DNA of 34,249 nucleotides from Sphingopyxis sp. Lineage in GTDB: Bacteria > Pseudomonadota > Alphaproteobacteria > Sphingomonadales > Sphingomonadaceae. This document shows, piece after piece, positions 15,469-22,889 of this stretch. Location of the stretch: contig NZ_JAEMQX010000033.1 in the NCBI RefSeq assembly GCF_016463645.1, forward strand, positions 1 through 34,249, in the 5' to 3' direction. Numbering within the stretch: position 1 is the first letter of the stretch; each line of letters starts with the position of its first letter. Made by a program: the position numbers and the translations under genes. The notes below the pieces were generated by a model. That model made no database searches. It saw only the letters and a program-made list of their open reading frames with translations, and had not been told where the DNA came from.

Positions 15469-16682
15469 TTGACCTTCGCCTCCATCGTATCGGGCAGTTT
15501 GATCGTCGGCAGCGCCGCGGGCGGCGTGCCTTTCGACAGGTCGGCAGGTGCGGGCTTCGCCTCGCTCTGCGGCGTCTTCACGTCGGGCAGGTTCAGCGAC
15601 AGCACGCCGACCTTGTCGAGCACGATCGCATCGCCCGCCCCGTCCCACAGCACCGGCGGGATCGCGCCGCCCATCGCCGCGGCGATCATGTCGCCGCCCG
15701 GGAATTGGGGCGCATAGCCCGCCTTGCCATGCTGGTTGTCGCGCACGACGATCTGCTTCGGCAGCGGCTGATATTTGGGGTCCTTGTGTTCGTAGCGATA
15801 GCCGACGATCATCACATTGGCGGTGCCGTTCCGGTCGAAGACATTGTCGAAAATCTCGACATTGCGGTTCGCCATGATCAGCACGCCGGTGCCGGTCGGC
15901 ACGCTCGCGACGATATTGCCCTTGGGCGCGAAATTGGGGGTGCTGTTGTCGTTTACGACATTTTCGAAAACGCGGACATTGTGCCCGCCCTGCATCGGCA
16001 GGCTGGGCAGGTCGAACACGAGGATGCCGCCGGTGTTCTTCGTCGCCACATTGTCGTGAACGTCGGCGTCATGGCTGTTCTCGATCTCGATCCCCGCGAC
16101 ATTCTCGGTGGCGACCGAATCGCGGACGACGATATTCTTCGACTGGCCGACATAGATGCCCGCATCCGATGCGCCGCGGACATAGACGCTGTCGATCAGC
16201 ACATCGCTGCTTTCGACCGGATAGATGCCGTACGCGCCGTTGGTTTCCTTCGGTCCCGCGGTCCATTCGACGCGCAGCTTGTGGTAGACGATGCGGTCGG
16301 CGCCCTTCGACTTGATCCCGTCGCCCCTGGTATTGAGCACCGCGAATTCGGTGAGGAACACGTCGTCGGAGGTGACGAGCAGCCCCTCGCCCGCGCCCTG
16401 CTGTCCGGTAAAGTCGAGGATCGAACCGCCCTCGCCCGCGCCGGCACCGCGCACCGTCACATTGGCGACGTCGAGCGACAGCCCGTCGGTGAGTTTCCAC
16501 ACGCCCGCGCCGAGCTGCACCGTATCGCCGGGCTGCGCGAGGATCAGTGCCTCCTGCAGCTTTTCATTGGCGTCGGGCGTTGCCGCACTGACGCTGATCA
16601 CTTTCGCCGCCGCCGGATGGGCGGCAAGGGCCGCCACGATGCAGAGCGTCGCCGCGTGGTGGCGCAGACCATGGAATCGCAT
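15465..16682 (-). CDS. Periplasmic parallel beta-helix repeat protein
   Basis: 405-residue exported protein. The signal peptide is at residues 1-26 (ending AAAKV). The centre (about 60-290) is a right-handed parallel beta-helix: repeating turns such as SSDVLIDSVYVRGASDAGIYV, SKNIVVRDSVATENVAGIEIE, SHDADVHDNVATKNTGGILVF. Such folds bind or cleave polysaccharides, or act as scaffolds. The C-terminal 60 residues are Pro/Lys-rich and probably disordered. The ATG at 16682 has a strong GGGGAGAG site 4 bases before it, which can pair with an upstream CTCCCC. It is the first gene of a four-gene operon with the dihaem cytochrome, GST and TonB receptor. Catalytic residues of pectate lyases are not obvious. 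Confidence 0.9.
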   Translation of the reverse strand: MRFHGLRHHAATLCIVAALAAHPAAAKVISVSAATPDANEKLQEALILAQPGDTVQLGAGVWKLTDGLSLDVANVTVRGAGAGEGGSILDFTGQQGAGEGLLVTSDDVFLTEFAVLNTRGDGIKSKGADRIVYHKLRVEWTAGPKETNGAYGIYPVESSDVLIDSVYVRGASDAGIYVGQSKNIVVRDSVATENVAGIEIENSHDADVHDNVATKNTGGILVFDLPSLPMQGGHNVRVFENVVNDNSTPNFAPKGNIVASVPTGTGVLIMANRNVEIFDNVFDRNGTANVMIVGYRYEHKDPKYQPLPKQIVVRDNQHGKAGYAPQFPGGDMIAAAMGGAIPPVLWDGAGDAIVLDKVGVLSLNLPDVKTPQSEAKPAPADLSKGTPPAALPTIKLPDTMEAKVK

Positions 16683-16708
16683 ATGTCTCTCCCCTTATTT
16701 TCGGGGAG
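16683..16708 (-). promoter_or_regulatory. Hairpin masking the ribosome site of the beta-helix operon
   Basis: On the minus strand CTCCCC (16708-16703), an 8-base loop GAAAATAA and GGGGAG (16694-16689) form a perfect 6-base-pair hairpin whose 3' arm is the Shine-Dalgarno sequence of the gene starting at 16682. Its folding would hide the ribosome site, as in simple thermosensors or protein-regulated leaders. Seen directly; the regulatory role is inferred. Confidence 0.45.
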
Positions 16709-16778
16709 CATGGTACAAGACTTGACGCATGCCAAGCGATGTTGCTGACATATGTGTAGCTAACCGGGGAGAGGTCGC

Positions 16779-17192
16779 TTGATTCACAGATTTGCGTGGG
16801 CGCTTGCCGCCCTCATTGTCGTTCCGTCGTCGGCGGTGGCACCCGCGTCGCTGACGGGACGCTGGAAGACCGACGACGGCAAGGGCATCGTCGCCATGGC
16901 TCCGTGCGGTACCAGGATGTGCGGCCGGATCGCCGAACTGCTCATCAAGGAACCCGCAGGCGGCCAGCGCGACGAGCGCAACCCCGACAAGGCGAAGCGC
17001 AGTCGCAAGGTCGAGGGGCTGCAGATATACTGGGACCTCGTACCGCACGGCGAAGGCTGGAAAGGCGAGGGCTACAGCCCGGAAGACGGCCGCTATTACA
17101 CCGCGCATCTGCGCGTGAAGGGCAACAAGCTGACGATGAAAGGCTGCGTATCGGTGTTCTGCCGCACGGTCACCTGGACGCGGGTGGCGTAG
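16779..17192 (+). CDS. DUF2147 family exported protein
   Basis: 137-residue protein with a signal peptide (FAWALAALIVVPSSAVAPA) and a DUF2147 domain: LTGRWKTDDGKGIVAMAPCG, then MCGRIAEL, and GEGYSPEDGRYYTAHLRVKGNKLTMKGCVSVFCRTVTWTRV. The only plausible start is TTG at 16779, 5 bases behind a GGGGAGAGG ribosome site; no ATG or GTG fits. Family members are small periplasmic beta-barrel-like (lipocalin-resembling) proteins of unknown function with paired cysteines, seen here at CG..CG and GCVSVFC. It is divergent from the beta-helix operon. Confidence 0.88.
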   Translation: MIHRFAWALAALIVVPSSAVAPASLTGRWKTDDGKGIVAMAPCGTRMCGRIAELLIKEPAGGQRDERNPDKAKRSRKVEGLQIYWDLVPHGEGWKGEGYSPEDGRYYTAHLRVKGNKLTMKGCVSVFCRTVTWTRVA

Positions 17193-17225
17193 ATCGTCAC
17201 CCTTCCCGGGCGGGAGGGGAGAGGA

Positions 17226-17921
17226 TCACCCCTCGCCCAGAATCCAGTCGACGCCCGCCGCGACGTGAATCCGCGTGGTGTCGTAGATCGGCAGCACATT
17301 GGCGTCGGTATCGACCAGCATCACCAGCTCGGTGCAGGCGAGCACGATCGCCTGCACATCCTGCTTGGCAATGTCGGTGATGAAGGTCTTCATCGTCCGG
17401 CGCGAGCTTTCGTTCGCCTTGCCGAGCATCAGCTCCTCATAGATGATCCGGTCGATCTCGTCGGCGCGGCTCGCGTCATAGGGCGCCAGCGTCAGCCCGT
17501 GGCGAACCAGCCGCTGACGGAACCAGGGTTCGGTCATCACATTGCGCGTGCCGATTACGGCCGCCGACCGGATCCCGTCGGCCTTCATCTTCTCGCCGGT
17601 CTCGTCGACGATATGCAGGATCGGGATCGAGATCGCCGCGGCGATATCCTCGGCGACCTTGTGCATCGAATTGGCCGCGATCATCAGCGCGGTGGCACCC
17701 GCCGCCTCGAGCCGCTGCGCCGAGGCGATCAGCACCTCCTTCGCATGCGCCCATTGTTCGGGCGTGGTGATCCGCGACAGCTCGCAATAGTTGAGGCTCT
17801 CCATCAGGATCGGCGCCGAACAGGCAGTGCCGAGGCGCTTTTGCACCCCCTTGTTGAGATGGCGGTAATAGAGCTCGGTCGATGCCCAGCTCATTCCCCC
17901 GATCAGGCCGATTTTGCGCAA
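17226..17921 (-). CDS. Aspartate/glutamate racemase family protein (YgeA-like)
   Basis: 231-residue member of the Asp/Glu/hydantoin racemase superfamily. MRKIGLIGGMSWASTELYY is the standard N-terminus and the C-terminal catalytic cysteine is Cys196 in LACTELVML. The first catalytic position, Cys in classical aspartate racemases (CNT), is Ala83 in AANSMHK, so only one active-site Cys remains. The E. coli relative YgeA also works with a single Cys and racemises preferentially in one direction. The enzyme probably makes or degrades a D-amino acid for the cell wall or signalling; the exact substrate is open. It stands alone, downstream of pntB behind a hairpin. Confidence 0.87.
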   Translation of the reverse strand: MRKIGLIGGMSWASTELYYRHLNKGVQKRLGTACSAPILMESLNYCELSRITTPEQWAHAKEVLIASAQRLEAAGATALMIAANSMHKVAEDIAAAISIPILHIVDETGEKMKADGIRSAAVIGTRNVMTEPWFRQRLVRHGLTLAPYDASRADEIDRIIYEELMLGKANESSRRTMKTFITDIAKQDVQAIVLACTELVMLVDTDANVLPIYDTTRIHVAAGVDWILGEG

Positions 17922-17941
17922 GATGGTCCTCCGGAATACGA

Positions 17942-17971
17942 CAGGACCGGGTCGTTCCCGGCCCGGTCCTG
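17942..17971. terminator. Strong hairpin between pntB and the racemase gene
   Basis: Perfect 10-base-pair stem CAGGACCGGG / CCCGGTCCTG with a 10-base loop, in the gap between the pntB stop and the racemase start. There is no U-tract on either strand, so it may be a weak or Rho-assisted terminator, or an mRNA-stabilising 3' end of the pnt transcript. Confidence 0.5.
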
Positions 17972-18058
17972 CCTATCGCTAGATAAAGTGGCGCCCGCGG
18001 GCAAGGCCGCGAGCGAAACTTTGCGGCAAGGCGTCAGCGCCCGCCGCCGCTTCGCTCC

Positions 18059-19570
18059 TCAGTGCCCGCTGCCGCTGAGGGCCTTGACGATGTCGTCGGC
18101 CATCTTCTTGGCGTCGCCGAGCAGCATCATCGTATTGTCCATATAGAAGACGTCGTTGTCGACGCCGGCATAGCCCACCCCGCCCATCGAACGCTTCACG
18201 AACAGCACGGTCTTCGCCTTTTCGACGTCGAGCACGGGCATGCCGTAGATCGGCGACGTCTTGTCGGTCTTTGCCGCCGGGTTGGTCACGTCGTTCGCGC
18301 CGATCACAAAGGCGACGTCGCACTGCGCGAATTCGCCGTTGATGTCTTCGAGCTCGAACACCTCGTCATAGGGCACATTCGCCTCGGCGAGCAGCACGTT
18401 CATATGGCCCGGCATACGTCCCGCGACCGGGTGGATCGCATATTTGACGTTGACGCCTTCCTTCTTGAGCTGGTCGGCCATTTCGCGGAGCGCATGCTGC
18501 GCCTGCGCAACCGCCATGCCGTAGCCGGGGACGATGATGACATTTTCGGCCTGGCTCATCAGGAAGGCGGCGTCCTCGGCGCTGCCCGGTTTCCACGGGC
18601 GCTGTTCCTTCGAACCGCCCGCACCGCCGCCCGAATCGTCAGCACCGAAGCCGCCCGCGATCACACTGATGAAGCTGCGGTTCATCGCGCGGCACATGAT
18701 GTACGACAGGATCGCACCCGACGAGCCGACGAGCGCGCCGGTGATGATCATCGCGGTGTTGCCGAGCGTGAAGCCCATCGCCGCCGCGGCCCAGCCCGAA
18801 TAGCTGTTGAGCATCGACACGACGACGGGCATGTCGGCGCCGCCGATCGGGATGATCAGCAGGAAACCGATCGCGAAGCTGAGCCCGGTGATCGTCCAGA
18901 ACACCCACGGCGACTGGTCCTGGGTGAAATAGGCGGTCAGCGCGACGATCGCGGCGAGCGTGCCGAGGTTGATGATGTGGCGCCCCGGCAGCATGATCGG
19001 CGAGCCCGACATATTGCCGTTGAGCTTGAGGAAGGCGATGACCGAGCCCGAGAAGGTGATCGCGCCGATCGCGATGCCGAGGCCCATTTCGACGCGGCTG
19101 ACGACATGGATCTGCCCCGCCGCGTCCGCGATTCCGAAGGCGACGGGATTGAGATAGGCGGCCGCCGCAACAGCGACCGCGGCAAGGCCGACAAGGCTGT
19201 GGAACGCCGCGACGAGCTGCGGCATCGCGGTCATCGCGATCTTGCGCGCCATGACGATACCGATCACGGCACCGATGCTGATCGCCGCGAGGATTTCAGT
19301 CAGGGAAATCCAGTCCACCATCAAATCGTGGGGATTGCCCTGAGGCGATGCTTCCGATCGCATCGGCATATGCGTCAGCAGCGTGGTGACGACCGCGATC
19401 GTCATGCCGATCATGCCGAAGCGGTTGCCGCTCTGCGCCGTCGCCGGGCTGGAAAGGCCGCGGAGCGAGAGGATGAACAGGACGCCCGCTACCAGATAGG
19501 CGACCGCCGCCCAGGGATTTACCGCGCCATGCCCGCCGGTCGCGGCGGAAAGGATCGACTGAAATTCCAT
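18059..19570 (-). CDS. pntB: NAD(P) transhydrogenase subunit beta
   Basis: 503-residue membrane subunit of proton-translocating transhydrogenase, which uses the proton gradient to reduce NADP+ with NADH. The N-terminal two-thirds has about nine hydrophobic segments (domain II). The C-terminal domain III binds NADP(H) with VIIVPGYGMAVAQAQHAL, HPVAGRMPGHMNVLLAEA and GANDVTNPAA. KRSMGGVGYAGVDNDVFY is the conserved closing region. The ATG at 19570 is one base from the pntA-beta stop; a longer in-frame extension is rejected because of that neighbour. A Gly-rich linker (DDSGGGAGGSKEQ) joins domains II and III. Confidence 0.97.
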   Translation of the reverse strand: MEFQSILSAATGGHGAVNPWAAVAYLVAGVLFILSLRGLSSPATAQSGNRFGMIGMTIAVVTTLLTHMPMRSEASPQGNPHDLMVDWISLTEILAAISIGAVIGIVMARKIAMTAMPQLVAAFHSLVGLAAVAVAAAAYLNPVAFGIADAAGQIHVVSRVEMGLGIAIGAITFSGSVIAFLKLNGNMSGSPIMLPGRHIINLGTLAAIVALTAYFTQDQSPWVFWTITGLSFAIGFLLIIPIGGADMPVVVSMLNSYSGWAAAAMGFTLGNTAMIITGALVGSSGAILSYIMCRAMNRSFISVIAGGFGADDSGGGAGGSKEQRPWKPGSAEDAAFLMSQAENVIIVPGYGMAVAQAQHALREMADQLKKEGVNVKYAIHPVAGRMPGHMNVLLAEANVPYDEVFELEDINGEFAQCDVAFVIGANDVTNPAAKTDKTSPIYGMPVLDVEKAKTVLFVKRSMGGVGYAGVDNDVFYMDNTMMLLGDAKKMADDIVKALSGSGH

Positions 19571-19571
19571 C

Positions 19572-19853
19572 TCAGCGCTCCTTCTTCTTGTACATCGCCA
19601 GCATGCGCGCAGTAACCGCAAAGCCGCCGAAAATATTGATGCTGGCCATCACGACCGCGGCAAGCCCGAGCCATTTCGACGTGGCCGAACCCGCAGCGGC
19701 GCTGGCGATCAGCGCGCCGACGATGATAACCGACGAAATGGCGTTGGTGACGCTCATCAGCGGCGTGTGCAGCGCCGGGGTCACCGACCAGACGACGAAA
19801 TAGCCGACAAAGCAGGCCAGGACGAAAATCGAAAAAATCGCGATAAAATCCAC
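19572..19853 (-). CDS. pntAB: NAD(P) transhydrogenase subunit alpha, membrane part (PntA-beta)
   Basis: 93-residue membrane protein supplying the first helices of transhydrogenase domain II. The sequence FIAIFSIFVLACFVGYFVVW, then VTPALHTPLMSVTNAISSVIIVGAL and LGLAAVVMASINIFGGFAVTARML, is the diagnostic PntA C-terminal part, ending in the basic KKKER. The start is GTG at 19853 with AGGGGAG 9 bases before it. In many alphaproteobacteria pntA is split like this. Here the other half lies 1.9 kb upstream, separated by the two fasciclin genes. It is directly followed by pntB. Confidence 0.93.
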   Translation of the reverse strand: MDFIAIFSIFVLACFVGYFVVWSVTPALHTPLMSVTNAISSVIIVGALIASAAAGSATSKWLGLAAVVMASINIFGGFAVTARMLAMYKKKER

Positions 19854-19937
19854 GGGCTCGCTCCCCTGCTGATTCCGTTTCGCGCACCTCTTGCCGCGCC
19901 CCGCGGGGTGTGTCGACTCCAAAGCGGGCAAAAAGCG

Positions 19938-19972
19938 GCGCCCGCATTCCCCAAGGCGGGAAATGCGGGCGC
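19938..19972 (-). terminator. Rho-independent terminator of the fasciclin genes
   Basis: An 11-base-pair perfect stem (GCGCCCGCATT / AATGCGGGCGC) with a 13-base loop, followed on the minus strand by CGCTTTTTG (19937-19929). It lies between the second fasciclin gene and pntA-beta, so it should end the fasciclin transcript and isolate the pntAB-pntB transcript. Confidence 0.75.
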
Positions 19973-19993
19973 TTTGCGACATAAAATATCGCT

Positions 19994-20012
19994 GTGCCGG
20001 ATCAGCCGGCAC
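19994..20012. terminator. Second hairpin after the fasciclin lipoprotein gene
   Basis: Perfect 7-base-pair stem GTGCCGG / CCGGCAC with a 5-base loop, 6 bases after the fasciclin stop. The T-run (TGTTTTTT, 20013-20020) is on the plus strand, so it is a canonical terminator only for plus-strand transcription. For the minus-strand gene it would be a backup or an RNA-end stabiliser. Confidence 0.5.
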
Positions 20013-20018
20013 TGTTTT

Positions 20019-20609
20019 TTACATTTTCGGGACGAGCACCGCGTCGACGACGTGGACGATGCCGTTCGACTGGGCGAGGTCGGCCTGCGTCACCGTCGCC
20101 TTGTTGCCGCTGCTGCTGGTAAGCAGGATGGCATCGCCGCTCCCGGTCACGGTCAGATCCTGCCCGTCGGCGGTCTTGAGCACCGCTTTGCCGCCGCCTT
20201 CGGCGATCTTCGCGGCAAGGTCGGCCGCGGTGAGCTTGCCCGGAATCACATGATAGTTGATCACGGCAGCGAGCACAGCCTTCTGCGCCGGGCGCATCCA
20301 GCCGTCGCGCGTCACCGGCGGAACCTGGGAAAAACCGGCGTCGGTCGGCGCAAATACGGTGAACGGCCCGACCCCCGACAGCGTCTGCGCAAGCCCGGCC
20401 TGCGTGATCGCCGCGGCGAGCGACTTGTGGTCGGGCGAGGCCGCCAGATTGGCGGCGATCGTGCCGCTCGCGAGCATCGCCGACGGCGCCGCGGGCGTAG
20501 CGGTTTCGCCACCGGCGACCGTCGTGGTCTCGGTCGGCGTCTCGCTCTTGCCGCAGGCCGACAGCGCGAGCGCGGCCGCCGCGGCCGTCAAAATCAGGAG
20601 ATTCCTCAT
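20019..20609 (-). CDS. Fasciclin-domain lipoprotein
   Basis: 196-residue protein with one FAS1 domain. The lipoprotein signal is visible: TAAAAALALSACGKSE, with Cys about residue 19 as the lipidation site, followed by a Thr/Ala/Pro-rich linker. The FAS1 motifs are GPFTVFAPTDAGFSQVPP (H1) and YHVIPGKLTAADL, ending IVHVVDAVLVPKM (H2). FAS1 domains mediate adhesion or protein-protein contacts; bacterial copies are often periplasmic or surface-held. The ATG at 20609 has AAGGACGAG just before it; a start five codons upstream is less likely. It is the second of a tandem pair with the gene at 20651-21277 and is similar in order of motifs, which suggests an old duplication. Confidence 0.92.
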   Translation of the reverse strand: MRNLLILTAAAAALALSACGKSETPTETTTVAGGETATPAAPSAMLASGTIAANLAASPDHKSLAAAITQAGLAQTLSGVGPFTVFAPTDAGFSQVPPVTRDGWMRPAQKAVLAAVINYHVIPGKLTAADLAAKIAEGGGKAVLKTADGQDLTVTGSGDAILLTSSSGNKATVTQADLAQSNGIVHVVDAVLVPKM

Positions 20610-20650
20610 ATTCTCGTCCTTCAATATGACGACCGCGGCGGCGCGAATCG

Positions 20651-21277
20651 TCAGCCGAGCGTCGGCATCAACACGCCGTTGATGACGTGAATGTTACCGT
20701 TCGACTGCTCGACGTCGGGCTGCGTGATGAAGCCACTGCTGCCCTGCGTGCCGTCGACCTTGATGTTGCCCTGTACCTCGGTGAAGGTCAGCGTTTCGCC
20801 CTCGACGGTGGCGAGCGTCGCCTTGCCGCCGCCGGCCTTGATCTTCGCATAGAGGTCCTCGGCGGTCACCCGGCCCGGAACGACATGATAGGTCAGCACC
20901 TTCGCGAGCGATTCGGTGTTGTTCGGGTTCATCAGCCAGTCGGTCATCGACTGCGGCACCGCGGCGAAGGCCTGGTCGGTCGGGGCGAAGATGGTGAAGG
21001 GCTGGCCGGCGAGCTTTTCCGAAACACCGGCCGTGGTCAGCGCGTTGGCGAGCGTCTTGTGGTCGGGCTTGGCGCCGATTTCGAGCGCGATGCCGGTCGG
21101 CTGCGCCGGGGCCGCGGGGGCTGCAGGAGCAGCGGCTTCAGCGGGCGCCGCGGCATCGGCGGCGACTTCGGCTTCGGCCGTGGCCGCAGTTTCGGCCGGA
21201 GGGGTTTCCTGCGCGTAAACGGGCGACAGCGTGGCGAGCACAAGGAGGGGAGTGGCGAAAATCTTCGCAGACGACAT
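20651..21277 (-). CDS. Fasciclin-domain secreted protein
   Basis: 208-residue exported protein with one FAS1 domain. The signal peptide is residues 1-22 (ending VYAQE), followed by an Ala/Pro/Glu-rich low-complexity linker (about 24-62) that would act as a flexible spacer. The FAS1 core is DHKTLANALTTAG, PFTIFAPTDQAFAAVPQ, TYHVVPGRVTAEDLYAK, closing with NIHVINGVLMPTLG. The ATG at 21277 has GGAGAA 8 bases upstream. It has no lipobox, unlike its neighbour, so the pair may comprise one soluble and one membrane-anchored version. It lies between pntA-alpha/PH and pntA-beta. Confidence 0.92.
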   Translation of the reverse strand: MSSAKIFATPLLVLATLSPVYAQETPPAETAATAEAEVAADAAAPAEAAAPAAPAAPAQPTGIALEIGAKPDHKTLANALTTAGVSEKLAGQPFTIFAPTDQAFAAVPQSMTDWLMNPNNTESLAKVLTYHVVPGRVTAEDLYAKIKAGGGKATLATVEGETLTFTEVQGNIKVDGTQGSSGFITQPDVEQSNGNIHVINGVLMPTLG

Positions 21278-21303
21278 CAATCATTCTCCAACTGGTTCAA
21301 AGT

Positions 21304-21322
21304 CAGGGTTAGGGAAACCCTG
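21304..21322. other. Small hairpin upstream of the fasciclin genes
   Basis: Stem CAGGGTT / AACCCTG (7 base pairs) with a 5-base loop AGGGA, in the leader/promoter gap of the first fasciclin gene. It could be an operator or part of the terminator region. Only the inverted repeat itself is certain. Confidence 0.35.
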
Positions 21323-21355
21323 AACGCATAGTAACCAAAGGAGGTTTCATGAAAA

Positions 21356-21369
21356 GGCCGAAATCGGCC
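21356..21369. terminator. Bidirectional-looking hairpin after the PH-domain gene
   Basis: Stem GGCCGA / TCGGCC with a 2-base loop. It is flanked by TTTTTT on the plus strand (21371-21376), and by TTTTC on the minus strand after the stem. It lies just beyond the PH-domain stop, so it probably ends the small peptide-pntA-PH transcript. The stem is short, so efficiency is uncertain. Confidence 0.5.
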
Positions 21370-21385
21370 ATTTTTTCGCTTTCCG

Positions 21386-21751
21386 TCAGCGACCGACGAT
21401 CAATTGCGCCATCAATTGCTGGATTCTCTGCGGATCGCTCTTGCGCGAGATCTTGACCTCGAGCGGCATCGCGGCGCCCGAAACCCACACTTTCATATCG
21501 GCATCGAGGTCGAAGGTTCCGGCGGTTTCGAACGAGAAACGCGTGACCGACCGCCACGGGACGCTCTGGAAATCCTTCTTCGATCCCGTGAGGCCCTGCA
21601 CGTCGACGAAGATGAAGCGGAGGTTCGTCAGCAGCACCGTGTCGCGGATCGTCCGGAACGCCGCGAGCACGCGTTCGCCCTCGATCAGCCACGCCTGAAA
21701 CTCGGCCTGCGCGCCGGCGACGTCGATATCCCCGGCACTGAACAGACCCAT
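21386..21751 (-). CDS. Bacterial PH-domain protein
   Basis: 121-residue cytosolic protein resembling the bacterial pleckstrin-homology family (bPH_1). It is an all-beta sequence with the characteristic VLLTNLRFIFVDVQGLTGSKKDFQSVPWRSVTRFSFETAG, then a terminal helix (DPQRIQQLMAQLI). The start is 4 bases after the pntA-alpha stop, so it belongs to that transcript. Family members form ring oligomers and are linked to envelope stress in some bacteria, but no function is established here. Its coupling to transhydrogenase is notable and unexplained. Confidence 0.85.
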   Translation of the reverse strand: MGLFSAGDIDVAGAQAEFQAWLIEGERVLAAFRTIRDTVLLTNLRFIFVDVQGLTGSKKDFQSVPWRSVTRFSFETAGTFDLDADMKVWVSGAAMPLEVKISRKSDPQRIQQLMAQLIVGR

Positions 21752-21755
21752 CGAC

Positions 21756-22877
21756 CTACCCCAGCAGCCGTTCGTTGACGACCTTGCCGCCCTGCGTCAG
21801 CCGCACGGCGCCGCCGATTTCCTCGTCGAGCACGGGCTTGCCCGCCTCCTTGTCCCAGAAGGCCGAGAGGAAGTTGAAGAGGTTGCGGCTGAACAGCGCG
21901 CTCGTATCGGCGGGCATCAGTGCGGCGATATTCTTCGCGCCGATCACGGTGACGCCGTGGATCTTCTTCGCTTCGCCCGACACCGAACCCTCGACATTGC
22001 CGCCGCTTTCGGCCGCCATGTCGACGATCACGCTGCCGCTGCGCATCGTCGCGAGCTGCGCGTCCGAAATCAGCCGCGGCGCGGGGCGCCCCGGGATCAG
22101 CGCGGTGGTGATGACGATATCCTGCCTGGCGATATGCGACGAGACGAGCTCGGCCTGCGCCGCCTTGTACTCGTCGGACATTTCGGTGGCATAGCCGCCC
22201 GTGCCCTCGCCCTCGATCCCCGCGACGCTCTCGACGAAGATCGGCTTGGCGCCGAGGCTGAGAATCTGTTCCTTGGTCGCGGCGCGCACATCGGTCGCGC
22301 TGACCTGTGCGCCGAGACGGCGCGCGGTCGCGATCGCCTGCAGCCCCGCGACGCCGACGCCCATCACGAACGCCTTGGCGGCGCTCACCGTACCCGCGGC
22401 GGTCATCATCATCGGAAAGGCGCGGCCATAGGCGTTCGCCGCCATCAGCACCGCCTTGTAACCCGCGAGATTCGCCTGGCTGGAAAGAATGTCCATCGAC
22501 TGCGCGCGCGTGATGCGCGGCATGAACTCCATCGCCAGCGCTTCGAGCCCGAGCTTCGCATAATCGTCGACCCGGGCACGCTCGCCGAACGGATTGAGCC
22601 CCGCCGCGAGCCAGGCGCCGTCGGCGAATCCCGACAGGCTTGCGGGATCGGGTCCCTGAATACCGAGAATGATGTTCGCGCCCTTCAGCACGTCCGCGCG
22701 GTTGCCGACGCTCGCGCCCGCCGCGCTATAATCGGCGTCGGCGATCGAGGCCGCTTCACCCGCCCCCGACTCGATGGCAAGTTCGGCGCCCAGCCCCATG
22801 AATTTCTTCACGGTTTCGGGAGTCGCGGCGACGCGGGTCTCGCCCGGGGCGAGTTCCTTCAGGACGGCGATGCGCAT
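21756..22877 (-). CDS. pntAA: NAD(P) transhydrogenase subunit alpha, NAD-binding part (PntA-alpha)
   Basis: 373-residue soluble domain I of the transhydrogenase, homologous to alanine dehydrogenase. MRIAVLKELAPGETRVAATPE is the standard N-terminus. MGVGVAGLQAIATARRLGAQVSATD is the NAD-binding GxGxxG fold. RQDIVITTALIPGRPAP and SVIVDMAAESGGN are conserved, and the C-terminal AFWDKEAGKPVLDEE stops before the membrane segments. Those are encoded separately at 19572-19853. It is 12 bases downstream of a small membrane peptide gene and 4 bases before the PH-domain gene. Confidence 0.96.
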   Translation of the reverse strand: MRIAVLKELAPGETRVAATPETVKKFMGLGAELAIESGAGEAASIADADYSAAGASVGNRADVLKGANIILGIQGPDPASLSGFADGAWLAAGLNPFGERARVDDYAKLGLEALAMEFMPRITRAQSMDILSSQANLAGYKAVLMAANAYGRAFPMMMTAAGTVSAAKAFVMGVGVAGLQAIATARRLGAQVSATDVRAATKEQILSLGAKPIFVESVAGIEGEGTGGYATEMSDEYKAAQAELVSSHIARQDIVITTALIPGRPAPRLISDAQLATMRSGSVIVDMAAESGGNVEGSVSGEAKKIHGVTVIGAKNIAALMPADTSALFSRNLFNFLSAFWDKEAGKPVLDEEIGGAVRLTQGGKVVNERLLG

Positions 22878-22889
22878 GCGCGAAGCCGG

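Noticed and set aside
17193-17225. Terminator between the DUF2147 and racemase genes
   Set aside because: The CCCTTCCCG / CGGGAGGG repeat is imperfect and has no T-run; too weak to list.
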